A DNA stretch of 12,121 nt from Pseudomonadota bacterium (GCA_023432845.1 JAEZEY010000500.1:1-12121); one strand, 5' to 3'; shown: positions 1 through 7,627, counted from the first letter of the stretch. Translations and numbers: made by a program. Notes: a model not told the origin generated them from the sequence alone.

Positions 1-99
1 ACGTTAGAGTGCGGCGCTGCCTCCACTCACCCGCGATGCTGCCTCCATTCCTCCGCCATGACGCAACGAAGGTAACGCCCTCACGGCGGACGGCAGTAA
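1..99. other. Intergenic stretch downstream of dapE, no gene seen
   Basis: This is the left edge of the window, downstream of dapE on the minus strand. In related genomes, as recalled, truA often follows dapE, but nothing here can be read as its start. The open frames are a few dozen codons at most and none has a convincing ribosome site. The only structure is the short direct repeat listed separately. Confidence 0.5.
16..50. repeat. Short direct repeat, two 13-base copies
   Basis: GCTGCCTCCACTC at 16-28 recurs as GCTGCCTCCATTC at 38-50, one mismatch, 22-base period. It lies just beyond the dapE stop codon. No function can be assigned; it may be a chance or slippage product. Confidence 0.4.
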
Positions 100-1260
100 T
101 CAGGAAAAATACCGGTCCAATATCTTCCGGTACACTGCGGTGAGCGCGACAAGCTCGGCGACCGGCACGCGCTCGTCGATCGCATGCATCGTCTGGCCGA
201 CCAGGCCGAATTCCACCACCGAACAGTAATTCTTGATGAAGCGCGCGTCCGACGTGCCGCCGGTGGTCGAGAGCGTGGGCGTGCGGCCGGTGGTTTCCTT
301 CACCGCGTTCGAAACGAGCTCGGTGAATGGCCCCGGCTGGGTAACGAACACGCCGGCATTCGACGGCTGGAATTTGAACTCGAACTTGATCTTGCCGCCG
401 GACGCCTTCTCGGCGCGCTGCTGCAGCAGCGCCTTCAGCGAGTCGAGCGTGTGGCAGTCGTTGAAGCGGATGTTGAACATCGCGCTGGCCTGGCCGGGAA
501 TCAGGTTGACGGTCTTGTTGCCGACATCGATCGAGACGAATTCGAGGTTCGACGGCTGGAAATTGGCGTTGCCGGCATCAAGCGGCTCCGACAGCAAAGC
601 ATCGATCAGCTTGACGATGCCGCGCACCGGGTTGTCGGCGCGCTGCGGATAGGCGACGTGGCCCTGCTTGCCGGTGACGATGAGATGGCCGTTGAGCGAG
701 CCGCGGCGGCCGATCTTGATGGTGTCGCCGAGCGCGGCGACATTGCTCGGCTCGCCGAGCACGCAATGCGAGAATTTCTCGCCCTTGTCCTCGCACCACT
801 TTAAAAGCTTCGGCGAGCCATTGACGGCGATGCCTTCCTCGTCACCGGTGATGAGGAAGGAGATTGAGCCCTTCTTCGGCTTGCCGCCATTGGCGGCGAG
901 ATGGTCGAGCACGGCGGCGACCATGCAGGCGATGCCGCCCTTCATGTCGGTGGTGCCGCGGCCGTAGAGGATGCCGTTCGATATCTCGCTGGCGAAGGGC
1001 GGATGCGTCCACGCCGTCACGTCGCCAGGCGGCACCACGTCGGTATGGCCGGCGAGCACGAGGTTCGGCAGTTCGGTGCCGATGCGCGCATAGAGGTTCT
1101 CGACATCGTCCGTGCCCGGCTCGGAGAACGTCATGCGGTGCACGGTGAAGCCGGCGGCGCTCAGCGTCTTTTCAAGATACGCCAGCGCGCCGCCTTCGGC
1201 CGGCGTCACGGATGGGCAGCGCACGAGGTCTTGGGTGAGAGCGATCGGATCGGCGGGCAT
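100..1260 (-). CDS. dapE: Succinyl-diaminopimelate desuccinylase DapE
   Basis: DapE (EC 3.5.1.18) hydrolyses N-succinyl-LL-2,6-diaminopimelate to LL-diaminopimelate and succinate in the cytoplasm, for lysine and peptidoglycan synthesis. With the ATG at 1260 the protein has 386 residues, close to the usual 375-385. It is a di-zinc M20 peptidase: GHTDVV carries His72, GRGTTDMKGG carries bridging Asp105, the GDEEG motif carries catalytic Glu141 and metal ligand Glu142, LGEPS carries Glu170 and QTMHA carries His359. His201 in GKQGHVAYP belongs to the dimerisation (lid) domain, about residues 180-295. An in-frame GTG at 1275 would add five residues, but the GGAGG there abuts it directly, so the ATG is preferred. 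The gene lies 43 bases after dapD and is probably cotranscribed with it. Confidence 0.96.
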   Translation of the reverse strand: MPADPIALTQDLVRCPSVTPAEGGALAYLEKTLSAAGFTVHRMTFSEPGTDDVENLYARIGTELPNLVLAGHTDVVPPGDVTAWTHPPFASEISNGILYGRGTTDMKGGIACMVAAVLDHLAANGGKPKKGSISFLITGDEEGIAVNGSPKLLKWCEDKGEKFSHCVLGEPSNVAALGDTIKIGRRGSLNGHLIVTGKQGHVAYPQRADNPVRGIVKLIDALLSEPLDAGNANFQPSNLEFVSIDVGNKTVNLIPGQASAMFNIRFNDCHTLDSLKALLQQRAEKASGGKIKFEFKFQPSNAGVFVTQPGPFTELVSNAVKETTGRTPTLSTTGGTSDARFIKNYCSVVEFGLVGQTMHAIDERVPVAELVALTAVYRKILDRYFS

Positions 1261-1274
1261 GGTACTTTCTTTCA

Positions 1275-1295
1275 CCCTCCCCCGGTGGGAGAGGG
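1275..1295. repeat. Degenerate copy of the CCCTCTCCC/GGGAGAGGG palindromic repeat
   Basis: In the 43-base gap between dapD and dapE the bases run CCCTCCCCC, GGT, GGGAGAGGG. This can fold as an imperfect hairpin and matches the core of the larger repeat at 7638-7770. It also holds the GGAGG that serves as the probable dapE ribosome site, so a repeat remnant may supply part of the translation start of an essential gene. Confidence 0.55.
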
Positions 1296-1303
1296 TAACG
1301 GAG

Positions 1304-2161
<858 letters not shown>

Positions 2162-2193
2162 TGCGCGAACCCCGGCTTTATATGACGGCCCGG

Positions 2194-2222
2194 TTTGTCG
2201 GGGGCGGGGCGGTGGATGTCAA
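2194..2222 (-). promoter_or_regulatory. Candidate sigma-70 promoter for dapD-dapE
   Basis: On the minus strand a perfect -35 TTGACA (2217-2222) is followed 17 bases later by GACAAA (2194-2199), a poor -10 matching TATAAT at three of six bases. The start would fall near 2187, giving a short leader before the ATG at 2161. An AT-rich ATATAAA lies further downstream at about 2177-2183 but is too distant for this -35. The promoter is inferred from motif and position only. Confidence 0.4.
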
Positions 2223-2259
2223 GTCAGCGCCGAAGCCGTTACTCTGCGCCTCCTAGAAC

Positions 2260-2264
2260 AGGAG
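2260..2264 (+). promoter_or_regulatory. Ribosome site fixing the HupE start at GTG 2273
   Basis: AGGAG sits eight bases before a GTG at 2273, which begins a clean signal-peptide-like N-terminus (RRPASALATVLAALVL). The frame is open further upstream to 2195, but the residues there are not hydrophobic or signal-like, so the longer form is unlikely. Confidence 0.75.
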
Positions 2265-2272
2265 TCCTACCC

Positions 2273-2896
2273 GTGCGCCGTCCAGCCTCTGCCCTCGCCA
2301 CCGTCCTTGCCGCCCTCGTTTTGACCCAGCCTGCCTTCGCCCATCACGCCATGGACGGCGCGATGCCGGCGACCTTGGCGCAGGGCCTGCTGTCCGGCCT
2401 CGGCCATCCGATCATCGGCCTCGATCATTTCGCCGCAGTGGTGGCGGTCGGCTGCATCGCCTCGCTGCATGGCGCCGGTGCCCGGCTGGTCGTCGGCTAT
2501 GTGGTCGCGATGATGGCCGGCGTCGCCGTGCATTTGCTTGGCGCGGGCCTGCCCGGCGCCGAACTGTGGGTCGCGGCCTCGGTCATCGCGCTTGGTCTCG
2601 TCCTCGTCACCCGCCGCGATTTCGGCGCGCTCGCCGCCTTCGCTCTGTTCGCCGCGGTCGGCCTGCTGCACGGCTATGCGCTCGGTGAATCGATTTACGG
2701 CGCCGAGCCGACGCCGCTCTTTGCCTATCTTGCCGGTCTCGCCGTCATCCAGAGCGTCATCGCGCTCGCCGCGATGAACTTCGCGCGTCTTCTCACCCGC
2801 CGCATGGCCGAATCCGCGCCGCTGCGGTTGATCGGCGCCGGCATTGCCGGCCTCGGCCTTGCCATCTTCGTCCAGCAAGTGACGTCCGCCGTCTGA
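2273..2896 (+). CDS. HupE/UreJ-family membrane metal permease
   Basis: HupE/UreJ proteins are small inner-membrane carriers for nickel, and by genomic inference sometimes cobalt. From the GTG at 2273 the protein has 207 residues. An N-terminal signal peptide probably ends at AFA (residue 23), leaving His24-His25 at the mature, periplasmic N-terminus. The first family motif is intact: HPIIGLDH (His45, Asp51, His52). The second, normally FHGxAHGxE, reads LHGYALGES (132-140): His133 and Glu139 remain but the second His is Leu137. About six hydrophobic segments follow. No hydrogenase or urease genes are in the window, so the metal is unknown. The mscS gene follows after 12 bases. The family call is firm; nickel against cobalt is open. 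Confidence 0.85.
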   Translation: MRRPASALATVLAALVLTQPAFAHHAMDGAMPATLAQGLLSGLGHPIIGLDHFAAVVAVGCIASLHGAGARLVVGYVVAMMAGVAVHLLGAGLPGAELWVAASVIALGLVLVTRRDFGALAAFALFAAVGLLHGYALGESIYGAEPTPLFAYLAGLAVIQSVIALAAMNFARLLTRRMAESAPLRLIGAGIAGLGLAIFVQQVTSAV

Positions 2897-2908
2897 GGAG
2901 GCGGACCG

Positions 2909-3781
2909 ATGGATGTTCCCAACGTCGAGCAACTCGGCAACGAGATTTCCGTCTTCATGACGCAGCTGACTGCCTGGGCGGCGGTCGCCGTGCCGAGCTT
3001 CATCGGTGCGCTGTTGCTGTTGATCGTCGGCTGGTGGTTCGCGTCATACGTCGAGCGCGGCATTCGCCATGTGTTTTCGGCGCAGCAGCGCGTCGATGCG
3101 ACCTTGAGCGGCGTGGTCGCCGGGGTTGCGCGCTACGGCATCCTCATTGTCGTCATCGTCGCCGTGCTGGGCCAACTCGGCATCCAGACGACGAGTCTCA
3201 TCGCCGCACTCGGCGCTGCGGGTCTCGCCATCGGTTTGGCGATGCAGGGCACGCTGGCGAATATTGCGGCCGGCATGATGCTGCTATGGCTGCGGCCGTT
3301 TCGCGTCGGCGACTATATCGACAACGGGACGGTCGCGGGCACGGTGAAGGATCTCGGCCTGTTCGCCAGCGAATTGCACAGCTGGGACGGCATCTACCTA
3401 TTCGTGCCGAACTCACAGCTCTGGAACACGAGGATCGTCAACTATTCGCGCCTGCCGACGCGGCTGGTCGATCTGAAATTCCGTATCGCTTACGAGAACG
3501 ATGCGCAGAAAGGTCAGAAAATTCTGCTCGATCTCGCCAACAATAATCCGATGGTGCTGAAGTTACCGTCGGAGCCCATGACCTTCGTCGATGAACTAGG
3601 GCCGGACGCGGTGGTGCTGCGCTTGCGCTGCTGGAGTTCCAACGCCGATTACTGGACGGTGCGCCGCGCGCTTACCGAACAGGGCAAGGCGGCGCTCGAA
3701 GGCGCAGGCTTCACCATCCCGTTCCCGCAGCGTCAGGTCCGCTATATCGGCAATGACGGCGGCGGCAAGGACGCAGCCTGA
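2909..3781 (+). CDS. mscS: Small-conductance mechanosensitive channel, MscS family
   Basis: MscS channels open under membrane tension to release solutes after hypo-osmotic shock. The 290 residues match the size of E. coli MscS (286). Transmembrane helices lie at about 22-46 and 70-92. A glycine/alanine-rich pore helix runs from about 96 to 128 (SLIAALGAAGLAIGLAMQGT onward), followed by LRPFRVGDYI (128-137), the classic start of the beta domain. FVPNSQLWN (165-173) and the C-terminal FTIPFPQRQV (268-277) are family hallmarks. The ATG at 2909 has GGAGG seven bases upstream, overlapping the end of the preceding permease gene's context, so the two are almost certainly one transcript. It is the short, core-only form, without extra N-terminal helices or a cyclic-nucleotide domain. 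Confidence 0.94.
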   Translation: MDVPNVEQLGNEISVFMTQLTAWAAVAVPSFIGALLLLIVGWWFASYVERGIRHVFSAQQRVDATLSGVVAGVARYGILIVVIVAVLGQLGIQTTSLIAALGAAGLAIGLAMQGTLANIAAGMMLLWLRPFRVGDYIDNGTVAGTVKDLGLFASELHSWDGIYLFVPNSQLWNTRIVNYSRLPTRLVDLKFRIAYENDAQKGQKILLDLANNNPMVLKLPSEPMTFVDELGPDAVVLRLRCWSSNADYWTVRRALTEQGKAALEGAGFTIPFPQRQVRYIGNDGGGKDAA

Positions 3782-3914
3782 CGGCCGCGCTTCGTCAACG
3801 CGCTTACGAGCATAGTCGTTGAAGCTTGAGGCCGCTATCCCGGTCGCGGCGCATTTTGTCGTGCTGGATCCGGGATTTCTCCCGCCGCCGCCGCGTCGGC
3901 TCAACACGACCGAA
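3782..3914. other. Intergenic region upstream of the ABC importer
   Basis: No gene is seen between mscS and the sigma-54 promoter. A 7-base inverted repeat, ATCCCGG (3837-3843) and CCGGGAT (3870-3876), has a 26-base loop and a short TTCTC tail. It could weakly terminate mscS transcription but lacks a U-run. An imperfect dyad GCGC-N8-GTGC (3849-3864) vaguely resembles an NtrC site but has the wrong spacing. Enhancer binding is expected in this region if the promoter is sigma-54 dependent. Confidence 0.35.
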
Positions 3915-3930
3915 TGGCACACCGCTTGCT
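3915..3930 (+). promoter_or_regulatory. Sigma-54 (RpoN) -24/-12 promoter of the ABC importer
   Basis: The bases TGGCAC-ACCGC-TTGCT match the sigma-54 consensus TGGCACG-N4-TTGCW at every fixed position except the seventh (A for G). The invariant GG (3916-3917) and GC (3928-3929) are exactly ten bases apart. The expected start is about 12 bases beyond the GC, near 3941, giving a leader of about 35 bases to the ATG at 3976, with AAGGAG at 3962-3967. RpoN with NtrC commonly drives amino-acid importers in this group, so nitrogen control is likely. The motif is seen; the activator is inferred. Confidence 0.8.
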
Positions 3931-3975
3931 TCATGTTTGGGCAACTTTGGTTGTCTCAAGCAAGGAGTAGGTTTG

Positions 3976-4755
3976 ATGTCGTTTTTTCGTGCAGTGGCTG
4001 CCGGTTTGTTGGGCGTCTCTTTGTTGTCGGGGGCAGCGCACGCCGACGCTCTCAATGACATCCTGAAGGCCAAGGTTCTCAAGGTCGCGGTGCCGCAGGA
4101 TTTCGCGCCGTTCGGCTCGGCTGGTCCCGATCTCAAGCCCCAGGGGCTCGACGTAGACATGGCGAATTACATCGCCGAGCAACTCGGTGTGAAGGCTGAA
4201 ATCATCGCGGTGACGTCGGCAAACCGCATCCCGTATCTGCAGACCAAGAAGGCAGACCTCGTGATCTCGTCGCTCGGCAAGAACGCCGAGCGCGAGAAGG
4301 TCATCGACTTCTCCAATGCCTATGCGCCGTTCTTCTCCGGCGTGTTCGGCACCAATGCCGTTGCCGTCGCCAAGATCGAGGATCTCGCCGGCAAGACCAT
4401 TGGCGCCACGCGTGGCGCCATCGAGGAGCAGGAAATCACCAAGAACGCGCCGAAGGATACGACCATCAAGCGCTACGAAGACAACAACGCGACCATCGCC
4501 GCGTTCGTGTCCGGTCAGGTCGACCTGATCGCCACCGGCAACGTCGTTGCCGCCGCGATCACCGAGAAGAACCCGGCGCGCCCGGCCGTTACCAAATTCA
4601 TCATGAAGGAGTCGCCCTGCTATGTCGGCCTCAACAAGGAGGAGCCGGCGCTGAAGGCCAAGGTCAACGAGATCATCGCCAAGGCGAAAGCTGACGGCAC
4701 GCTGAACAAATTCTCGCAGAAGTGGCTGAAGAACCCGCTGCCGGCGGGGTTTTGA
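3976..4755 (+). CDS. Periplasmic amino-acid-binding protein of an ABC importer (SBP family 3)
   Basis: This is the solute receptor that delivers a polar amino acid or similar compound to the permease encoded downstream. The ATG at 3976 follows AAGGAG by eight bases. The 259-residue product begins with a Sec signal peptide, probably cut after AHA (residue 23). The mature part is a family-3 solute-binding domain: KVLKVAVPQDFAPFG (33-47), GLDVDMANYIAEQLG (57-71), the NRIPYLQTKKADLVIS region (83-98), AEREKVIDFSNAY (104-116), DLAGKTIGATRG (136-147) and GQVDLIATG (180-188). No lipobox is visible, so it should be soluble in the periplasm. The frame extends upstream to 3826, through the promoter, and that longer form is rejected. 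Substrate cannot be read from sequence alone; the sigma-54 promoter favours a nitrogen source. Confidence 0.92.
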   Translation: MSFFRAVAAGLLGVSLLSGAAHADALNDILKAKVLKVAVPQDFAPFGSAGPDLKPQGLDVDMANYIAEQLGVKAEIIAVTSANRIPYLQTKKADLVISSLGKNAEREKVIDFSNAYAPFFSGVFGTNAVAVAKIEDLAGKTIGATRGAIEEQEITKNAPKDTTIKRYEDNNATIAAFVSGQVDLIATGNVVAAAITEKNPARPAVTKFIMKESPCYVGLNKEEPALKAKVNEIIAKAKADGTLNKFSQKWLKNPLPAGF

Positions 4756-4786
4756 GCGTTTTGTTCGGCTGAGGCAGCACGTCAAA

Positions 4787-4870
4787 CTCCGTTCGTTCCC
4801 GCGAAAGCGGGAACCCAGTACAGCCTATCAACCGAAGACTGGGTCCCCGCTTTCGCGGGGACGAACGGAG
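4787..4870. repeat. Paired stem-loop repeat (REP-like) between binding-protein and permease genes
   Basis: Two 33-base arms, 4787-4819 and 4838-4870, are inverted copies with only two mismatches and an 18-base spacer. Each arm itself holds an 8-base-pair stem: GTTCCCGC-GAAA-GCGGGAAC (4795-4814) on the left and GTCCCCGC-TTTC-GCGGGGAC (4843-4862) on the right. The two mismatches are partners in that small stem (T-A on the left, C-G on the right), so the change is compensatory. In E. coli, REP structures after malE leave more binding-protein than permease message; this element sits in the same place, so a similar role is plausible. No T-run follows, so a full terminator is unlikely. Confidence 0.85.
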
Positions 4871-4899
4871 AGTGCGTCACGCGTGAGTGAAATCAGCGC

Positions 4900-5562
4900 A
4901 TGACCTACCACCTCGAATTCTCCGCGCTCATGCCCCACTGGCAAGACCTGGCCTGGGGGCTGTGGTTCACCATCGTGCTCACCGTGGTCTCCACCGTCGC
5001 CGGCATCGCGGTCGGCACATTGGGCGCGTCGGCGCGGACATTCGGGCCGCGATGGCTGGGCGGCATTGTCCGCGCTTATGTCGAACTGATCCGCAACACG
5101 CCGTTTATCGTCCAGCTGTTCTTCATCTTCTTCGGCCTGCCGGCGCTCGGTCTCAAGCTGTCGGAAACCACGGCGGCCTTTCTCGCCATGGTCATCAATC
5201 TCGGCGCCTATTCGACAGAGATCATCCGTGCCGGCATCGAGGCGGTGCCGAAAGGCCATATCGAGGCCGGAGCCTCGCTGGCCATGAGCCGGTTTGAGGT
5301 GCTGCGCTACATCGTGCTGCGCCAGGCCTTCGCCAAGATCTATCCGGCGCTGTCGTCGCAGATCATCATCGTCATGCTCGGCTCGGCGGTGGTGTCGCAG
5401 ATTTCCGCACCCGATCTGACCTACGCGGCGAATTTCATCCAATCGCGCAATTTCCGCGCCTTCGAGGTCTATCTCGTCGTGGCGCTCATCTATCTCATGC
5501 TCGCCATTGTGCTGCGCTACGTGCTGCGCCTCATCGGCGACCGCTTCGTAAAGGTGGGTTGA
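4900..5562 (+). CDS. Amino-acid ABC importer permease, first subunit
   Basis: Inner-membrane subunit of the importer, family HisM/GlnP-like (binding-protein-dependent transport, 3-TM type). The 220 residues give hydrophobic helices at about 20-42, 66-88, 90-108, 150-172 and 188-208. The family region VELIRNTPFIVQLFFIFFG (61-79) and the cytoplasmic EAA loop, EAGASLAMSRFEVLRYIVL (122-140), are clear. The loop normally ends in LPQA; here it reads LRQA (Arg141). The ATG at 4900 has no strong ribosome site; a GTG at 4883 runs out of frame into a stop. It lies 144 bases after the binding-protein gene, across the double hairpin, and two bases before the next permease gene. Confidence 0.92.
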   Translation: MTYHLEFSALMPHWQDLAWGLWFTIVLTVVSTVAGIAVGTLGASARTFGPRWLGGIVRAYVELIRNTPFIVQLFFIFFGLPALGLKLSETTAAFLAMVINLGAYSTEIIRAGIEAVPKGHIEAGASLAMSRFEVLRYIVLRQAFAKIYPALSSQIIIVMLGSAVVSQISAPDLTYAANFIQSRNFRAFEVYLVVALIYLMLAIVLRYVLRLIGDRFVKVG

Positions 5563-5564
5563 CG

Positions 5565-6215
5565 ATGAGCGACTTTTCCCTCTGGATCATCGTCAAGAAC
5601 CTCGTATGGGCGACGCAGTGGACCGTCCTCTTGTCGCTGATTGCCTTTGTCGGCGGCGGCATCGTCGGCCTGATCCTGCTGTTCCTGCGCACCTCGCAGA
5701 TCAAGTGGCTCGAAGTGCCGACCAGGCTCTATATCGAGTTCTTCCAGGGCACGCCGCTCCTGATGCAGCTGTTCCTGTTCTTCTTCGGCGTCGCGCTGTT
5801 CGGCATCGAGGTGTCGCCCTGGATGGCGGCGGGCCTCGCGCTGACTTTGTGGACTAGCGCCTTCCTCACCGAAATCTGGCGCGGCTGCGTCGAGGCTATT
5901 CCGAAAGGCCAGTGGGAGGCCTCCGCCAGCGTCGCGATGAACTATGTCGAACAGATGCGCTACGTCATCCTGCCGCAGGCCATGCGCATCGCGATCGCGC
6001 CGACCGTCGGCTTCTCGGTGCAGGTCATCAAGGGCACGGCGCTCGCCTCCATCATCGGCTTCGTCGAGCTGACCAAGGCCGGCACCATGATCAACAACGC
6101 CACCTTCCGGCCGTTTCTCGTCTATTCGCTGGTGGCGCTGATCTATTTTGGTCTGTGCTTCCCGCTGTCCTGGTACGCCAAACGCCTCGAGGGGAAACTC
6201 AATGTCGCTGGTTAG
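5565..6215 (+). CDS. Amino-acid ABC importer permease, second subunit
   Basis: Second membrane subunit, which should form a heterodimer with the preceding permease. From the ATG at 5565, with AAGGTGGG six bases upstream, the product has 216 residues. An in-frame TTG at 5559 would overlap the previous stop and is less likely. YIEFFQGTPLLMQLFLFFFG (56-75) is the family signature. The EAA loop is EASASVAMNYVEQMRYVILP (118-137), with the usual Pro137, in contrast to its partner. The usual Gly of the EAA motif is Ala in both permeases. The gene overlaps the ATPase gene by 14 bases, indicating translational coupling. Confidence 0.92.
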   Translation: MSDFSLWIIVKNLVWATQWTVLLSLIAFVGGGIVGLILLFLRTSQIKWLEVPTRLYIEFFQGTPLLMQLFLFFFGVALFGIEVSPWMAAGLALTLWTSAFLTEIWRGCVEAIPKGQWEASASVAMNYVEQMRYVILPQAMRIAIAPTVGFSVQVIKGTALASIIGFVELTKAGTMINNATFRPFLVYSLVALIYFGLCFPLSWYAKRLEGKLNVAG

Positions 6216-6930
6216 CATCCGCGACCTGCGCAAGAGCTACGGCGCGGTCGAAGTGCTCAAGGGCGTATCGCTCGAGGTCGCCAAGGGCGATGTCGTAGCC
6301 ATCATCGGCCGCTCCGGCTCCGGCAAATCGACGCTGCTTCGCTGCATCAACGGGCTGGAGACCTATCAGTCCGGCGTCATCCTCGCCGACGGCATCGAGG
6401 TCGGCGGCGTTCACGCTAATCTGCGCGAGTTGCGCCGCCATGTCGGCATGGTGTTCCAGCAGTTCAACCTGTTCCCGCATCTCACCGCCGCTGAGAACGT
6501 CATGCTGGCGCCGACGGTGGTGAACAAGACGCCGAAGAAGGAAGCCCGCGCCATCGCCGCCGAAGTGCTGGCCAAGGTCGGTCTGTCGGAAAAGATGGAT
6601 GCCTATCCGAGCCAGCTCTCGGGTGGCCAGCAGCAGCGCGTCGCCATTGCCCGTTCGCTGGCGATGCGGCCCAAGGTGCTGCTATGCGACGAGATCACCT
6701 CGGCGCTCGATCCCGAGCTGGTCAACGAAGTGCTGCGCGTGGTCGAACGGCTGGCAAGGGAGGGCATGACGCTCATTCTCGTCACCCACGAAATGCGCTT
6801 TGCCCGCGACGTCGGCACGCATCTGGTGTTCATGCATCACGGTAAGGTGCACGAAACCGGCCATCCGAAGACCGTCTTCGCCGCGCCGCAGACGCCGGAG
6901 CTGCAGCAGTTCGTTAGCGGAATCGGCTAG
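6202..6930 (+). CDS. Amino-acid ABC importer ATPase subunit
   Basis: Cytoplasmic ATPase that powers the importer, GlnQ/HisP family. The ATG at 6202 has GAGGGG seven bases upstream and lies inside the end of the permease gene. The 242-residue length is standard. Walker A is GRSGSGKST (36-44), the Q-loop VFQQFNLFPHLT (84-95), the signature LSGGQQQR (139-146), Walker B VLLCDE (159-164) with catalytic Glu164, the D-loop SALD (167-170) and the switch histidine VTHEM His196. The DEPTSALD consensus reads DEITSALD, a common variant. All catalytic residues are present. The last four bases overlap the convergent nucleotidase gene. Confidence 0.95.
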   Translation: MSLVSIRDLRKSYGAVEVLKGVSLEVAKGDVVAIIGRSGSGKSTLLRCINGLETYQSGVILADGIEVGGVHANLRELRRHVGMVFQQFNLFPHLTAAENVMLAPTVVNKTPKKEARAIAAEVLAKVGLSEKMDAYPSQLSGGQQQRVAIARSLAMRPKVLLCDEITSALDPELVNEVLRVVERLAREGMTLILVTHEMRFARDVGTHLVFMHHGKVHETGHPKTVFAAPQTPELQQFVSGIG

Positions 6931-7619
6931 CGCACCTGCCCGAGAAACCCCGCCAGATCATCCGTGACATGATCGACATGCGGGTCGCTGCGGCCTTCGA
7001 GTTCCCAGTCCTCGCGGAATACTTCGCGCTGGCCGGACGGCACCACCAGCACCGTGGTCATGCCGAGTGTGTACGGAACTTCGAGATTGCGCGACAGGTC
7101 CTCGAACATCGCCGCCCTGGTCGGGTCGACGCCGTGGCGCAGGAGAAAGCGCTCATAAGTGATCGCCTTGGGCTTGGGCTCGAGATCGGCGGCGACGATG
7201 TCGAACACGTCTTCGAAATGCCTGTCGATGTCCAGCCGTTTGAGCACGGCGCTCGCATGCGCCACCGTGCCGTTGGTCAGGATCAGTTTGCGGCCGGGCA
7301 GCTTCTCCAGCGCGTCGCCGAGCGCCGGATTCGGCTCGAGCGGCGAGTGGTCGATCTGGTGCACGTAGTCGAGATACTCGTCGGGATTGACGCCGTGTTC
7401 GGTCATCAGCCCGCGCATCGTCGTGCCGTAGCGCTTGTAGTAGTCCTTCTGCACGCGGAAGGCTTCGTCGGCCGGCACCTTGAGGAACTCGGCGACATAG
7501 GCGCGGATGCGGTCGTCGATGCGCTGCCACAGCACGTGATGCGGATACAGCGTATTGTCGAGGTCGAATACCCAGGTTTCGACGCTGGAGAAATCGCGCT
7601 TCGCAATCTTGGCAGACAA
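6927..7619 (-). CDS. Pyrimidine 5'-nucleotidase, HAD superfamily
   Basis: A HAD phosphatase of the Sdt1-like pyrimidine 5'-nucleotidase family, which dephosphorylates UMP/CMP-type nucleotides. With a TTG start at 7619 it has 230 residues, near the length of rhizobial homologues as recalled. Motif I is VFDLDNTLYP with nucleophile Asp19 and acid/base Asp21; motif II is ILTNG with Thr115; the motif III lysine lies in EPKPKAITYE (147-156); motif IV is MFEDLSRNLE with Glu173 and Asp174. The cap domain lies at about 30-105. The frame stays open upstream to 7784 through a palindromic repeat. An ATG at 7649 lies inside that repeat and lacks a ribosome site, whereas TTG 7619 has AAGGGA eight bases before it. 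In related genomes this gene sits between argB and dapD. Confidence 0.88.
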   Translation of the reverse strand: MSAKIAKRDFSSVETWVFDLDNTLYPHHVLWQRIDDRIRAYVAEFLKVPADEAFRVQKDYYKRYGTTMRGLMTEHGVNPDEYLDYVHQIDHSPLEPNPALGDALEKLPGRKLILTNGTVAHASAVLKRLDIDRHFEDVFDIVAADLEPKPKAITYERFLLRHGVDPTRAAMFEDLSRNLEVPYTLGMTTVLVVPSGQREVFREDWELEGRSDPHVDHVTDDLAGFLGQVR

Positions 7620-7627
7620 GGCCGGGT

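Noticed and set aside
4..48. Fourteen-codon minus-strand reading frame downstream of dapE
   Set aside because: The GGAGG is only one base from the ATG and the frame overlaps the direct repeat; nothing supports translation.
3849..3864. GCGC-N8-GTGC as an NtrC binding site
   Set aside because: NtrC half-sites are spaced as GCAC-N7-GTGC; this has one extra base and a mismatch, so it is no better than chance in GC-rich DNA.
3826..3975. In-frame upstream extension of the binding-protein gene
   Set aside because: It would add 50 non-signal residues ahead of a clean signal peptide, and the sigma-54 promoter lies within it.
3931..4785. Minus-strand open frame of about 284 codons opposite the binding-protein gene
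   Set aside because: The binding protein has clear signal peptide and family motifs; the antisense product is low-complexity and matches nothing recognisable. Similar shadows at 5517-6233, 6969-7694, 8318-8956, 9346-10200 and 10713-11744 were dropped for the same reason.
4787..4870. CRISPR array or intrinsic terminator
   Set aside because: Only two inverted, not direct, units are present, with no spacers of uniform length, and no T-run follows the stem.
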